NCBI GenBank assembly: GCA_002688155.1
Contig: NZCH01000074.1
Coordinates: forward strand, 1-28,599
DNA length: 28,599 nt
DNA from: Phycisphaerae bacterium
Lineage (GTDB): Bacteria; Planctomycetota; Phycisphaerae; Phycisphaerales; Phycisphaeraceae
Direction of reading: 5' to 3'
A program made the translations under genes and the position numbers. Of this stretch, positions 7,834-16,221 are shown in pieces; position 1 is the stretch's first letter, and each line of letters starts with the position of its first letter. The notes beneath the pieces are model-generated. The model had not been told where the DNA came from, did no database searches, and saw only the letters and a list, made by a program, of their open reading frames with translations.

Positions 7834-8748
7834 ATGTCCGAATCCATCATCATTCTCTGTCCCGGGCAAGGTGCACAGCACGTTGGTATGGGCACGGCGT
7901 GGCACGACGCTTCACCCGTGGCTGCAGCGACGTTCGCCGAGGCTGACGACGTGCTTGGCATCGCGTTGTCGAAGCTTTGTTTCGAAGGCCCCGAAGATGA
8001 CCTGAACCGCACGGACATCGCTCAGGCTGCGCTTTACACGGCATCGGTGGCGAGTCATCGCGCACTCGTCGACCGCGGTGAGATTGGTGATATTGTCGCC
8101 GCTGCGGGTTTGAGCCTCGGTGAATTCACCGCGTTGCACCTTGCGGGCGCATTTGATTTCGCGGCGGGGCTGCAACTCGTGCGGTTGCGAGGCCAGGCGA
8201 TGCAGGAGGCCGCCGATACGGTCGAGTCGGGTATGGTCGCGCTGGTCGGCGCCGATGAGCAGCAGGCCAATGAATTGTGTGACGCCGCGCGCGGTGACGC
8301 CGTACTGGTTCCGGCAAACTTCAATTGCCCGGGGCAGGTCGTGGTATCGGGGGCGAAGGCGGCATGCGACCGCGCGCTGAATGTAGCGGAGAAAATGGGC
8401 CTGCGTGCCACCGCACTGGCGGTCGCCGGAGCGTTTCATTCACCGGTCATGCAGCCCGCCGCGGACCGGCTCGCGCAGGCAATCGAGGACATCGCATGGC
8501 AAGCGCCGACTGTGCCCGTCGTCTCAAACGTGACCGCCGAACCACACGATGCGAGTGACATCGCGTCGATCAAGCGTCATTTGGTAGAGCAACTTACCAG
8601 TCCGGTGCGCTGGTCGGATTCGATGCGCTGGTCGATCGACAATGTCGAAAGCAATTTTGTTGAACTGGCGCCGGGCAAAGTGCTGTCCGGGCTGATGCGC
8701 CGTATTGATCGCGGGATAAAAGTCCGCAATTTTTCCGAACCCTCATGA
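7834..8748 (+). CDS. fabD: Malonyl-CoA:ACP transacylase (FabD)
   Basis: This 304-residue enzyme loads malonyl groups onto AcpP. It shows the opening CPGQGAQHVGMG, the nucleophile elbow GLSLGEF (Ser94; Leu replaces the usual Gln of GQSLGE), Arg119 in VRLRGQAM that binds the malonyl carboxylate, and His202 in AGAFHSPVM. The ATG at 7834 has AGGAAG just upstream. An in-frame ATG at 7768 would add 22 residues without homology and has no SD. The 75 bases after fabH hold no other feature. Confidence 0.94.
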   Translation: MSESIIILCPGQGAQHVGMGTAWHDASPVAAATFAEADDVLGIALSKLCFEGPEDDLNRTDIAQAALYTASVASHRALVDRGEIGDIVAAAGLSLGEFTALHLAGAFDFAAGLQLVRLRGQAMQEAADTVESGMVALVGADEQQANELCDAARGDAVLVPANFNCPGQVVVSGAKAACDRALNVAEKMGLRATALAVAGAFHSPVMQPAADRLAQAIEDIAWQAPTVPVVSNVTAEPHDASDIASIKRHLVEQLTSPVRWSDSMRWSIDNVESNFVELAPGKVLSGLMRRIDRGIKVRNFSEPS

Positions 8749-8769
8749 TCTGCTAACGTACGGAGCCAG

Positions 8770-9519
8770 ATGGCAGACGACAACAGCCAACGTGTTGCGC
8801 TGGTGACTGGCGCCTCCCGCGGGATCGGCGCGGCCATCGGGTATGCGCTGGCCCAGGCGGGCAGACACGTTGTGCTCTGTGCCCGTGACCAGGATAAACT
8901 CGATCAGGTCAAACAGCAGATCGAATCCACAGGAGGCAGCGCATCGGTGCACACCTGCGACGTCTCCGATGGCGAGGCGGTCACCGCACTGGTCGAGTCC
9001 GTTGCCGGCGAACACGGTCGGCTCGACATCCTTGTCAACAATGCCGGCATCACGCGCGATAACCTCCTGCTGCGCATGACCGATGACGAGTTCGACGCGG
9101 TGATGCAAACGAACATGCGCAGCGTGTTCGTGGCGTGTCGTGCGGTGCTGCGGCCGATGATGCGCGGCAAGTTCGGCCGAATCGTCAACATCGGGTCGGT
9201 GGCCGGCCTGGTCGGCAATGCAGGCCAGACCAACTACGCCGCCGCCAAGGCCGCCATCGCCGGGTTCACCCGATCACTGGCCAGGGAAATGGCGGCCAAG
9301 AAGATCACGGCGAATGTTGTCGCCCCGGGTTTTATCGAAACGGAGATGACCGACGTGCTGCCTGACAAGGTCAAGGAGTTGGCCAAGGGCGCCACGCCGG
9401 TCGGGCGATTCGGCTTGCCCGACGACATTGCGGCGTGCGTTGCATTCTTGTCCTCAGACCAGGCGGGCTACATCACCGGGCAGGTTGTGGCCGTCGATGG
9501 CGGTATGACTATGTGTTGA
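8770..9519 (+). CDS. fabG: 3-oxoacyl-ACP reductase (FabG)
   Basis: This 249-residue SDR reduces 3-oxoacyl-ACP with NADPH. Motifs are TGASRGIG (13-20), NNAGITRDNLL (90-100), Asn115 and the catalytic Ser143-Tyr156-Lys160 in GSVAGLVGNAGQTNYAAAK. The ending YITGQVVAVDGGM is typical of FabG. A GGAG SD lies before the ATG, 21 bases after fabD. It is clearly a separate type from the SDR at 1408-2187, and its setting between fabD and acpP makes the assignment secure. Confidence 0.95.
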   Translation: MADDNSQRVALVTGASRGIGAAIGYALAQAGRHVVLCARDQDKLDQVKQQIESTGGSASVHTCDVSDGEAVTALVESVAGEHGRLDILVNNAGITRDNLLLRMTDDEFDAVMQTNMRSVFVACRAVLRPMMRGKFGRIVNIGSVAGLVGNAGQTNYAAAKAAIAGFTRSLAREMAAKKITANVVAPGFIETEMTDVLPDKVKELAKGATPVGRFGLPDDIAACVAFLSSDQAGYITGQVVAVDGGMTMC

Positions 9520-9564
9520 AATAACTTACGACCACGTGATTGGCAGGATGCCACACATCAACCC

Positions 9565-9588
9565 GTGGCGATGATGACGGCTCGCCAC
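9565..9588. other. Hairpin between fabG and the acpP promoter
   Basis: GTGGCGA (9565-9571) pairs perfectly with TCGCCAC (9582-9588) across a 10-base loop. It sits 46 bases after the fabG stop and 15 bases before the acpP -35. No T-run follows, so it is not a standard intrinsic terminator. It could end or process the upstream message. Confidence 0.35.
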
Positions 9589-9602
9589 CATCCGCACATC
9601 GC

Positions 9603-9631
9603 TTGAGATACCGGTTAAACCACGTTATAGT
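9603..9631 (+). promoter_or_regulatory. Strong sigma70-type promoter of acpP
   Basis: TTGAGA (9603-9608) and TATAGT (9626-9631) are separated by exactly 17 bases, and each box matches 5 of 6 consensus bases. The predicted start near 9638 leaves a leader of about 107 bases before the acpP ATG. A private promoter fits the high demand for acyl carrier protein relative to the enzymes encoded upstream. It is the best promoter match I saw in the window. Confidence 0.72.
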
Positions 9632-9744
9632 TGCCCTCGATTCAGGCAGTGCCAGAGGCACAAGACGAGCGTGACCGAACCCAGTACAAGCTCAGCGTTA
9701 CGCGCATAACCAAGCACATACAAAAGATCCTGGGAGATCAAATC

Positions 9745-9999
9745 ATGGATGAAGCACAGATCAAAGAGAAAGTCATCAGCATCGTCGCAGAGCAAATGGG
9801 CGTGGACAAAGGCGAGATCAAGCTGGAGACTTCATTTGTCAACGACTTGAACGCCGACAGCCTCGACACCGTGGAGCTGGTGATGGAATTTGAAGATGAA
9901 TTCGAGACGTCTATTCCTGACGATGAGGCGGAAAAGATTCAGACCGTCGGTCAGGCAATCGATTTCATCAAGCAGCACGTCGACAAAGCCGGCGAATGA
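9745..9999 (+). CDS. acpP: Acyl carrier protein
   Basis: This 84-residue acidic carrier holds growing acyl chains on a 4'-phosphopantetheine arm attached to Ser39 in the motif LNADSLDTVELVMEFED, which matches the canonical D-S-L-D-T-V-E block. The ATG at 9745 follows a GGGAGA SD. The longer open frame upstream reads through the promoter and is not coding. It is a few residues longer at the C-terminus (FIKQHVDKAGE) than E. coli AcpP. It lies between fabG and fabF, as in many bacteria, and has its own promoter at 9603-9631. Confidence 0.96.
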   Translation: MDEAQIKEKVISIVAEQMGVDKGEIKLETSFVNDLNADSLDTVELVMEFEDEFETSIPDDEAEKIQTVGQAIDFIKQHVDKAGE

Positions 10000-10047
10000 T
10001 CAGCTGCGCCATACCATGTCACCCAGACGGGGTTTGCGAACGGTTTG

Positions 10048-10063
10048 CGAGCAGCGCTGCTCG
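10048..10063. repeat. 16-base perfect palindrome between acpP and fabF
   Basis: CGAGCAGCGCTGCTCG is a perfect palindrome 48 bases after the acpP stop and 47 bases before the likely fabF start. It could be an RNA hairpin that stabilises the acpP message or separates the two genes, or a protein-binding site. No T-run follows it. Confidence 0.4.
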
Positions 10064-10110
10064 TGGTGTGCGCTGCGCGGCGTCGGATCCATCGACAAAA
10101 GGCTATGAGC

Positions 10111-11352
10111 ATGTCTAACCATTATCGCCGCGTCGCCGTTACGGGTATGGGATGTGTGACCAGCCTCGGCCAGTCGGTCGACGAGTACTACTGCAACCTG
10201 CTCGCAGGCACGACAGGGATCAAGACATTCGAACGGTTCGACGCCAGCGGCCATACAACGCAGTTTGGTGGCGAGATTACCGAGTACAAGCCCAAGCACA
10301 TCGATCACCGCGCGGCCAAACGCATGGACCGGTTCGTTCAGTTCGCGGTCGATGCGTCCGCCGATGCGGTTTGTGACGCCGGGCTGGACTTTGCCCGTGA
10401 GGATGTGTGGCGGTGCGGGACGTACATCGGTTCAGGTGTCGGCGGCATCGAGGAGTTCGCGGTCGGCCACGAGAAACTGCTCAAGAAAGGTCCTGACCGC
10501 ATCAGCCCTTTTATGATTCCCAAGCTCATGTGCAACGCCGCCCCGGGCAACGTGTCGATCATGTTCGGGCTCAAGGGACCCAACTGTGCGATGGCGACGG
10601 CGTGTGCTTCGGCCGCGCATGCGATCGGTGAAGCGGCTCTGTCGATTCGCCACAATCAGACGGATATCATGGTCGCAGGCGGTGCCGAAGCCGCCGTGAC
10701 CGCACTGGGTGTCGCCTGTTTTTGCGCACTTAAGGCGCTGTCGACGCGTAATGATGATCCGGAGAATGCGTCGCGGCCATTTGACACGGACCGCGACGGG
10801 TTTGTCCTCGCCGAGGGGTCGGGCATACTTGTCCTTGAGGAATACGAGCACGCCAAGGCGCGTGGTGCGCACATCTATTGCGAACTGGCGGGTTACGGCC
10901 AGGCCGCCGACGCCTACCACATCACTGCGCCGGACGAGCAGGGTGTCGGCGCCGCACATGCCATGGACGTGGCGCTCAAAGACGCGGAGCTGAATCCATC
11001 GGACATCGGATACATCAACGCGCACGGTACAAGCACATCCCTGGGCGACCTCGCGGAAACACGCGCCATCAAGAAATTATTTGGTGAGGATGCAAAGCGC
11101 ATCCCCGTCAGTTCAACCAAAAGTATGACCGGTCACCTGCTGGGCGCATCAGGCGGTGTCGAAGCCATCACCGCCGTCAAAGCCATCGTCACTAACTCGA
11201 TGCCGCCAACCATCAACCTCGACGAACCCGACGAAGAATGTGATCTGGACTACATCCCCAAGCAGGCGCGCAAGGGGCAGGTCGACTACACCATGTCCAA
11301 TTCGTTCGGCTTCGGCGGGCACAACGTGGCGCTCGTATTCGGTCGCGTGTGA
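10111..11352 (+). CDS. fabF: 3-oxoacyl-ACP synthase II (FabF)
   Basis: This elongating ketosynthase condenses acyl-ACP with malonyl-ACP. The Cys-His-His centre is Cys165 in MATACASAAHAIG, His305 in NAHGTSTSLGD and His342 in STKSMTGHLLGASGG, with NSFGFGGHNVALVF near the end. From the ATG at 10111 it is 413 residues, the same length as E. coli FabF. That start has AAAGG eight bases upstream, while the in-frame ATG at 10105 would leave only two bases of spacing. It closes the fab cluster. No dehydratase (FabA/FabZ) or enoyl reductase is encoded in this window, so the full cycle needs genes elsewhere. Confidence 0.95.
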   Translation: MSNHYRRVAVTGMGCVTSLGQSVDEYYCNLLAGTTGIKTFERFDASGHTTQFGGEITEYKPKHIDHRAAKRMDRFVQFAVDASADAVCDAGLDFAREDVWRCGTYIGSGVGGIEEFAVGHEKLLKKGPDRISPFMIPKLMCNAAPGNVSIMFGLKGPNCAMATACASAAHAIGEAALSIRHNQTDIMVAGGAEAAVTALGVACFCALKALSTRNDDPENASRPFDTDRDGFVLAEGSGILVLEEYEHAKARGAHIYCELAGYGQAADAYHITAPDEQGVGAAHAMDVALKDAELNPSDIGYINAHGTSTSLGDLAETRAIKKLFGEDAKRIPVSSTKSMTGHLLGASGGVEAITAVKAIVTNSMPPTINLDEPDEECDLDYIPKQARKGQVDYTMSNSFGFGGHNVALVFGRV

Positions 11353-11366
11353 ACGTCGCTGTTCAC
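11349..11366. terminator. Weak hairpin at the fabF stop
   Basis: GTGAAC (11349-11354, including the TGA) pairs with GTTCAC (11361-11366) around a six-base loop. There is no following T-run, so termination here is only a possibility. The 147 bases from here to the converging gene end hold one short coding-like scrap (11397-11480). Confidence 0.25.
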
Positions 11367-11513
11367 CATTGCGGTACGAAGCGTGATTGTACGTGACCCG
11401 CGCTTCTGTGTGATGGCCTCGCCGAATCGGACATCAACAGCATCCTCGGTGAACTTGGCGCGACATTGTTGTTGTTGTGAACGTGCGCCGATACGCGCGT
11501 CAACCGCGGCCAG

Positions 11514-12380
11514 TCAATACCGGTCCCACCGGCTCGGGTTCATGCCCGGTGCCTCAGACTTCATTCCCGTGGGTTTGTTGCCACCGTCGGGTATCCAGAC
11601 GCGCTGGTTCTTGTCGCCAAGTAGCGGCTTGGCTTCATCGGGAACGCCCTCGACGTACGAGGGATTCCATGGCTCAACCTTGTCGATCGGGCCTGCCCAG
11701 CCGGGGCGGTATGCGATCGCGACCATTGTGCGGGGGCGGTCACCGGTATTCGGGAAATTGCCGTGGAATACGCGATGGTTGATCAGCACCGCGGAGCCGG
11801 CCTTGCACGGCACCATCACCTCCTCCGGGTGCGATTCGTATCGCAGATACGGGTTGGCCTGCTCGTGCATGCAAATGTGCGATCTTGGGATAACGCGAAA
11901 CGGGCTGATGTCATGCGTCAGATCGTCGAGGTAGTACAAAACGCGGACGAGAAACAGGCATGACCCCGCGAAACCGAAGATTTTCGAACCAAATGGCTGG
12001 CCGTCTGCATGCAGGCTGATCCCCGGATGGCCCGGCTCGGATCGCGCCACGCCCATGTGCATGAGCACGATGTCCGGACCGAATAACTCCTTTAGAAACG
12101 TGATCGTCGGTGAATGGGCGAGCAGTCGGATCATCGCCGGCCCTTCAAATGGTTCATTCATTGAACCTTTCTGGTGCGGACTATAGTCGGCCGGTCTGAA
12201 GGTCACCGTGTCGTCAATCTCCTGTTTGAGCTGCGTGATGAGTTCGGGCGTCAACAGATCGGGCAATACCAGGTATCCTTCGACCTCAAGCTGCTTGATG
12301 CGCTCGCCGGGCGTCAGCGCGGACCAGTCGCGATCGTCGACTCGCGGCGGGTGTGTAGTCGTTGCAGTGGCGGTGCTCAT
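11514..12380 (-). CDS. Phytanoyl-CoA dioxygenase family protein (Fe(II)/2-oxoglutarate oxygenase)
   Basis: This 288-residue cytoplasmic protein has the double-stranded beta-helix pattern of PhyH oxygenases. The iron-binding His124-x-Asp126 is in ISLHADGQPF, the distal His206 is in HRVFHGNFPN, and Arg217 (in RPRTMVAIAYRP) likely anchors 2-oxoglutarate. The segment IPRSHICMHEQAN is the usual gift-of-HxD-family turn region. The ATG at 12380 was chosen because GGGAGGAG lies just upstream. A TTG further out is unlikely. Bacterial members act on varied small molecules, so the substrate is unknown. It stands alone, converging on fabF, with no pathway neighbour to suggest a role. Confidence 0.85.
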   Translation of the reverse strand: MSTATATTTHPPRVDDRDWSALTPGERIKQLEVEGYLVLPDLLTPELITQLKQEIDDTVTFRPADYSPHQKGSMNEPFEGPAMIRLLAHSPTITFLKELFGPDIVLMHMGVARSEPGHPGISLHADGQPFGSKIFGFAGSCLFLVRVLYYLDDLTHDISPFRVIPRSHICMHEQANPYLRYESHPEEVMVPCKAGSAVLINHRVFHGNFPNTGDRPRTMVAIAYRPGWAGPIDKVEPWNPSYVEGVPDEAKPLLGDKNQRVWIPDGGNKPTGMKSEAPGMNPSRWDRY

Positions 12381-13243
12381 GTTGAATGTCTCCTCCCGCA
12401 AGGATTACCCTCTTTGTGGGGATACTGTAGACGTTGCAATCATAGCATGATCGTGGTGCGATAAGCGTGTCAATGTATCGCGACGATGGTGAAACGCCGA
12501 ATGATAAGGTTATTTCGACGGCGAAATCCGGTCGCGCTGCCGGGGTCTTCATGATCACCGGCGAATTATGTGCTCGGCATCGAGCCGATCATTGTCGCGG
12601 CAACGTCAGACATCTGCTGAAAAGCCTTGGCATGGATACCCAGCGGAGCGCCGCGGTCCGACATGTTTTGCCGATCGCGCAGTATGACCAAGTCACCGGT
12701 CCAGTGTGGCTTCGTCATGGCAGGTGGTGGCGATTGCAGCCGGCACAGCCTTGGCAGGAGCAACCTAGAATGTTCTGGTTAAGACGGTCGCCGGTCTCGA
12801 TGCTACGGCCGATGCCGATTGCGGCTTGCTCGACGATATTGTCACCCCCCGGACGTGGGTAGGACTACCGTATGGCAATTCAACGCCCACACACGACTCG
12901 GATGAAGACGGACTTGATCATCGCGGTGCTCGATGCCAACCCCGCGCTGGGCGCACCGACGCCCAAGTTCCGCAAGCCAGTGAAGCAGGTGACGGTTGGC
13001 GGGTGGCCCTGGCAGCGTTTTGATGAGGGCCGTGTGCAGTTACCGATAGCTTTGGGGCAGATAACCGTGCAAACTCAGCACGGCACCAGGACCGCACCTC
13101 GCCTCGCGCGAAGCACGATGGACTTTTTCGTCTGGGAGTGGGGCTCCAGGGACGGTAAACGTACCTTTTGCCCATTCTGCCGCCGTGGAGCGATCAGTCC
13201 ACGGCGCTGTTGCGCACGAAGGCCGGCGCATCACCGGGTACAC
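12381..13243. other. Non-coding or eroded stretch with no convincing gene
   Basis: These 863 bases carry only short overlapping frames, none with a good SD, a full domain or consistent codon use. Parts look once-coding. Frame 2 from 12872 gives MKTDLIIAVLDANPALGAPT (from 12902) then GWPWQRFDEGR before it degrades. Frame 3 from about 13119 gives WTFSSGSGAPGTVNVPFAHS and runs into the 40-codon ORF described next. No tRNA cloverleaf, repeat array or insertion sequence was seen. The most economical reading is one or more decayed genes plus the promoter region of the phytanoyl-CoA dioxygenase gene at its left end. Confidence 0.45.
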
Positions 13244-13253
13244 AGGAGGCACG

Positions 13254-13376
13254 ATGTTGCGTCGTCGGCCGGGTCGCAGTGTCGTATCACTTGATGGTGC
13301 GTATTTGGTTGTGCGATTTGATCAAGCGGATGAAGGCGAACGCTGGAAGCAAGAAACCGCCCGGCCCGGGGCCTAA
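13254..13376 (+). CDS. Small ORF (40 aa) directly before the M16 peptidase gene
   Basis: The ORF begins MLRRRPGRSVVSLDGAYLVV and ends GERWKQETARPGA. A perfect AGGAGG (13244-13249) lies four bases before its ATG, the strongest SD in this part of the window. Its TAA is followed after three bases by the ATG of the M16 peptidase, in the same frame, and that gene has no good SD of its own. This suggests a short leader peptide whose translation feeds ribosomes to the peptidase gene. It could also be the last piece of an eroded gene whose frame continues upstream (from about 13119). No domain is recognised. Confidence 0.4.
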   Translation: MLRRRPGRSVVSLDGAYLVVRFDQADEGERWKQETARPGA

Positions 13377-13379
13377 AAC

Positions 13380-16214
13380 ATGAAACACCAACCAGTCGGT
13401 AAACGTGGTTTGATATTCTTGTGCGCCGTTTTGATGAGTGCCGCGCACCTTGGTGGGTGCCACAGGGACGATGTCGCTGCGTCCGGTACAACAGCCGACA
13501 GGGAGTACCGAGTTTTGCAAAAGCGGTCCGATCGTCTCATGGTTGAGTTGCCCAATCGGATGATCGTCATCGTGCAGGAGGTTCGCGCTGCGCCGGTCGT
13601 GACGGCGCAGGTTTGGATCAAGACCGGTTCGATTTACGAGCAGGAGCACATCGGCGCAGGTCTGTCGCATTTTCTCGAGCACCTGGCGTCGGGCGGTTCA
13701 ACCAGCACGCGCTCTGAAGATGAATCGTCCGCCATCCTCGGGCGAATTGGCGCGCAGACAAACGCGTCGACGGGGCTCGATACCGTTCGGTACTACATTA
13801 ACACCACCGCTGAGCACACTGGCGCTGCGATCGGTCTGCTGTCCGACTGGATGCGTAACAGTTTGATCACGTCGGCCGAATACGAGCGTGAGCGAGACGT
13901 GATCCAGCGCGAGTTCGAGATGGGCGTGGGCGATCCCGGGCGGATTCTCTGGAAAACGACGCAACAGGCGCGCTACCTGGCAAATCCGGCGCGCCATCCG
14001 ACCATCGGTTACATCGATGAGTTCATGTCCGTGTCGCGCGACGAGATATTCGACTTCTACAAACGCATGTACGTGCCGAACAACATGGTGTTCGTTGTGG
14101 TCGGCGACGTTGACAAGGACGCTGTGGTCAATCAGGTTACGTCCTTTTGGGCAGGCGCCCCGGTGGGTGAATTACCGAAGCTGAGTTTTCCGATCGAGTC
14201 GGAGGATGCACCACGGCAGCGCGAGTTCACCGCGCACGCGGACATTCGTCGGCCGCGACTGCGACTGGTATTCCCCGGCACTGTGCTCGGCGAATCGGGC
14301 GATTACGAATTGGACCTGCTGGCGATTATTCTCGGGCAGGGCGAGTCCAGCCGGCTTGTGCGAACGGTTCGCGATCAGCTGCGCCTGGTCAACACCATCG
14401 ACGCGTTCAACTGGTCGACCAATTGGGGCAAAGGTTTTTTCGGCGTCGATTGTGAACTGGCGGACGCCGACGGTTCCATCGATCAGATCAAGCAGAAGAT
14501 TCTCGCCCAGATTGCAGAGCTTCGGGACGAACCGGTGACCGATGCCGAGTTGGCGCGCGCCAAGCGCAAGGTCATGGCGCGTGTGGTGCAGTCGAACCAG
14601 ACGGTACAGGGCATCGCCGGCCGGTTGGCGCGCGATGTGATCGGCATCCGCGACCCGGACTACCTGACCCGTTATTCCGATGCGATTCAGTCGCTCAAGG
14701 CAATCGCATTGCGCGACGCGGCGAACCGGTATCTTTCGACAGACAGGTTGATTGTCGTGCGGTTGTTGCCGCTGCCCGAAGGGCAAACCGTCGAATTGCA
14801 GAAGCGCGCGCCCGCGTCAGCGGACCCCGTTGAATTCGAGCAGAAGCCGGTTGATTTCGATAATGCAACGATCGTCTCGGGCCTGATGGCGAATTTGAGC
14901 AAGGTGACGGATGCCGCGCGCCCAATTCAGGTCGGGCCGCTCGTGCAGTATGAACTGTCGAATGGGCTGCGTTTGCTTGTGCGCCGTTCGACGGTGGTGC
15001 CGGGTGTGGCGATGCAGATGTACTGGCTTGGCGGGCTGCTGGCGGACGAGCCGGGGCATGAGGGCGTCGCCAACGCGGCGGCGACCATGTTGCGCCGCGG
15101 TACGGCCACGCATAGTGCGCAGCAGATCGCCGAAGCCATCGAGGACCTGGGCGCCAGTCTGCACACGAACTGCGGAAACAACACCAGCTTCGCGTCTGCG
15201 ACGGCGCTCAAAGACGACTGGGCGGCCGTGCTCAAGCTGCTGGCGGACGTCGTGCAGCAGCCGTCGTTCCCCGACGATGAATGGGCAAAGATGCAGCCAC
15301 GCATACTCGCGTCGATCGACCGGCAGCGCGATCAGTGGCACACGGAAATCCGGCTTCACTTCGCGCAGGCGTACTACGGTGAGCACGCGTGGTCGCAGCC
15401 GTCCGCCGGGAGGCGGGAGGTGGTCGAGGCGCTGACGGCTGACGACCTGCGTGCGTTTCACACGGATCATCTGGACGCGCGGCAGGCGGTCTTGTCCGTG
15501 GTGGGTGACGTGGTTCCACAGGATGTGCGCGATGAGGCGGAGCGGCTGTTTGCGGCGATGCCCGCCGATGCCTCAAACGCCTTCAACCCGGCGCGGCCCT
15601 CGGCACCGGAGTCACATGTGTCGCAGGTGAGCACGCAAAAGCGTGTCGCCGCCGTCGTCGTGGGTTTTGGTCCGGGCATGACGCGCGACGCCCCGAACTA
15701 CGCGACGATGGTCGTACTCGCCCGGTTGATGAGCGATTTCCCCTCCGGCTGGCTCGAGCAGGAGCTGCGCGGCAAGGGGCCGGGACTGGTGTATGCCGTG
15801 GGTGCCGGGCCGCGTGTCGGGTTGGTTCCCGGCCATTTTTCGGTGCTCTTCAACACGCAGCCATCGCAAGCCGTCGAAGCGCTTTCGCGAACATTCGATG
15901 TCGTCGAGCGCGCAAAAAGCGGTGAGATCGACGAACAAGCCTTGGCACGTGCCAAGGCGAAAGTGCTGTCTGAAGAACTGCTGGCGAAACAGAGCAACGC
16001 AAGCCTCGCGACGGAGGCGGCGCTCGATCAGTTGTACGGCGTCGAGGACCCGGACATGTCCGCGTTCATCGCACAAGTCAACGCAGCCGACGCAGACGCA
16101 CTACACGCCGTCGCGCGACAGTATCTGCGCAATCCGATTGTTGTGGTGTTGTCGCATGAGCCGGTCGACAAGGCGGCCGTTCAGCGGCTTGTCGATCAGG
16201 CACGCGGCCGATAA
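13380..16214 (+). CDS. M16 family zinc peptidase, lipoprotein
   Basis: This 944-residue protein is a fused pair of M16 (insulinase/pitrilysin-type) units. The N-terminus has a hydrophobic signal and lipobox LGGC (Cys27), so it is probably anchored in an envelope membrane. The first unit carries the inverted zinc motif HFLEH (His97, Glu100, His101) and the third ligand Glu178 in VIQREFEMG, so it should be active. The second unit (about 540-930) lacks HxxEH (GHEGVANAAATML instead) and is the usual inactive partner that helps form the chamber. Substrates are likely short peptides in the periplasm. Its stop lies seven bases from the converging pgi stop. It follows the small ORF at 13254-13376. 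Confidence 0.92.
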   Translation: MKHQPVGKRGLIFLCAVLMSAAHLGGCHRDDVAASGTTADREYRVLQKRSDRLMVELPNRMIVIVQEVRAAPVVTAQVWIKTGSIYEQEHIGAGLSHFLEHLASGGSTSTRSEDESSAILGRIGAQTNASTGLDTVRYYINTTAEHTGAAIGLLSDWMRNSLITSAEYERERDVIQREFEMGVGDPGRILWKTTQQARYLANPARHPTIGYIDEFMSVSRDEIFDFYKRMYVPNNMVFVVVGDVDKDAVVNQVTSFWAGAPVGELPKLSFPIESEDAPRQREFTAHADIRRPRLRLVFPGTVLGESGDYELDLLAIILGQGESSRLVRTVRDQLRLVNTIDAFNWSTNWGKGFFGVDCELADADGSIDQIKQKILAQIAELRDEPVTDAELARAKRKVMARVVQSNQTVQGIAGRLARDVIGIRDPDYLTRYSDAIQSLKAIALRDAANRYLSTDRLIVVRLLPLPEGQTVELQKRAPASADPVEFEQKPVDFDNATIVSGLMANLSKVTDAARPIQVGPLVQYELSNGLRLLVRRSTVVPGVAMQMYWLGGLLADEPGHEGVANAAATMLRRGTATHSAQQIAEAIEDLGASLHTNCGNNTSFASATALKDDWAAVLKLLADVVQQPSFPDDEWAKMQPRILASIDRQRDQWHTEIRLHFAQAYYGEHAWSQPSAGRREVVEALTADDLRAFHTDHLDARQAVLSVVGDVVPQDVRDEAERLFAAMPADASNAFNPARPSAPESHVSQVSTQKRVAAVVVGFGPGMTRDAPNYATMVVLARLMSDFPSGWLEQELRGKGPGLVYAVGAGPRVGLVPGHFSVLFNTQPSQAVEALSRTFDVVERAKSGEIDEQALARAKAKVLSEELLAKQSNASLATEAALDQLYGVEDPDMSAFIAQVNAADADALHAVARQYLRNPIVVVLSHEPVDKAAVQRLVDQARGR

Positions 16215-16221
16215 CGTCCGG

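Noticed and set aside
14817..15470. 217-codon minus-strand frame inside the M16 gene
   Set aside because: Arg/His-rich shadow of the M16 coding sequence, with no domain or start signal.
13254..16214. Fusion of the 40-codon ORF with the M16 peptidase by stop read-through
   Set aside because: The TAA is followed at once by an ATG and a complete lipoprotein signal peptide, which needs to be N-terminal. Re-initiation is simpler.
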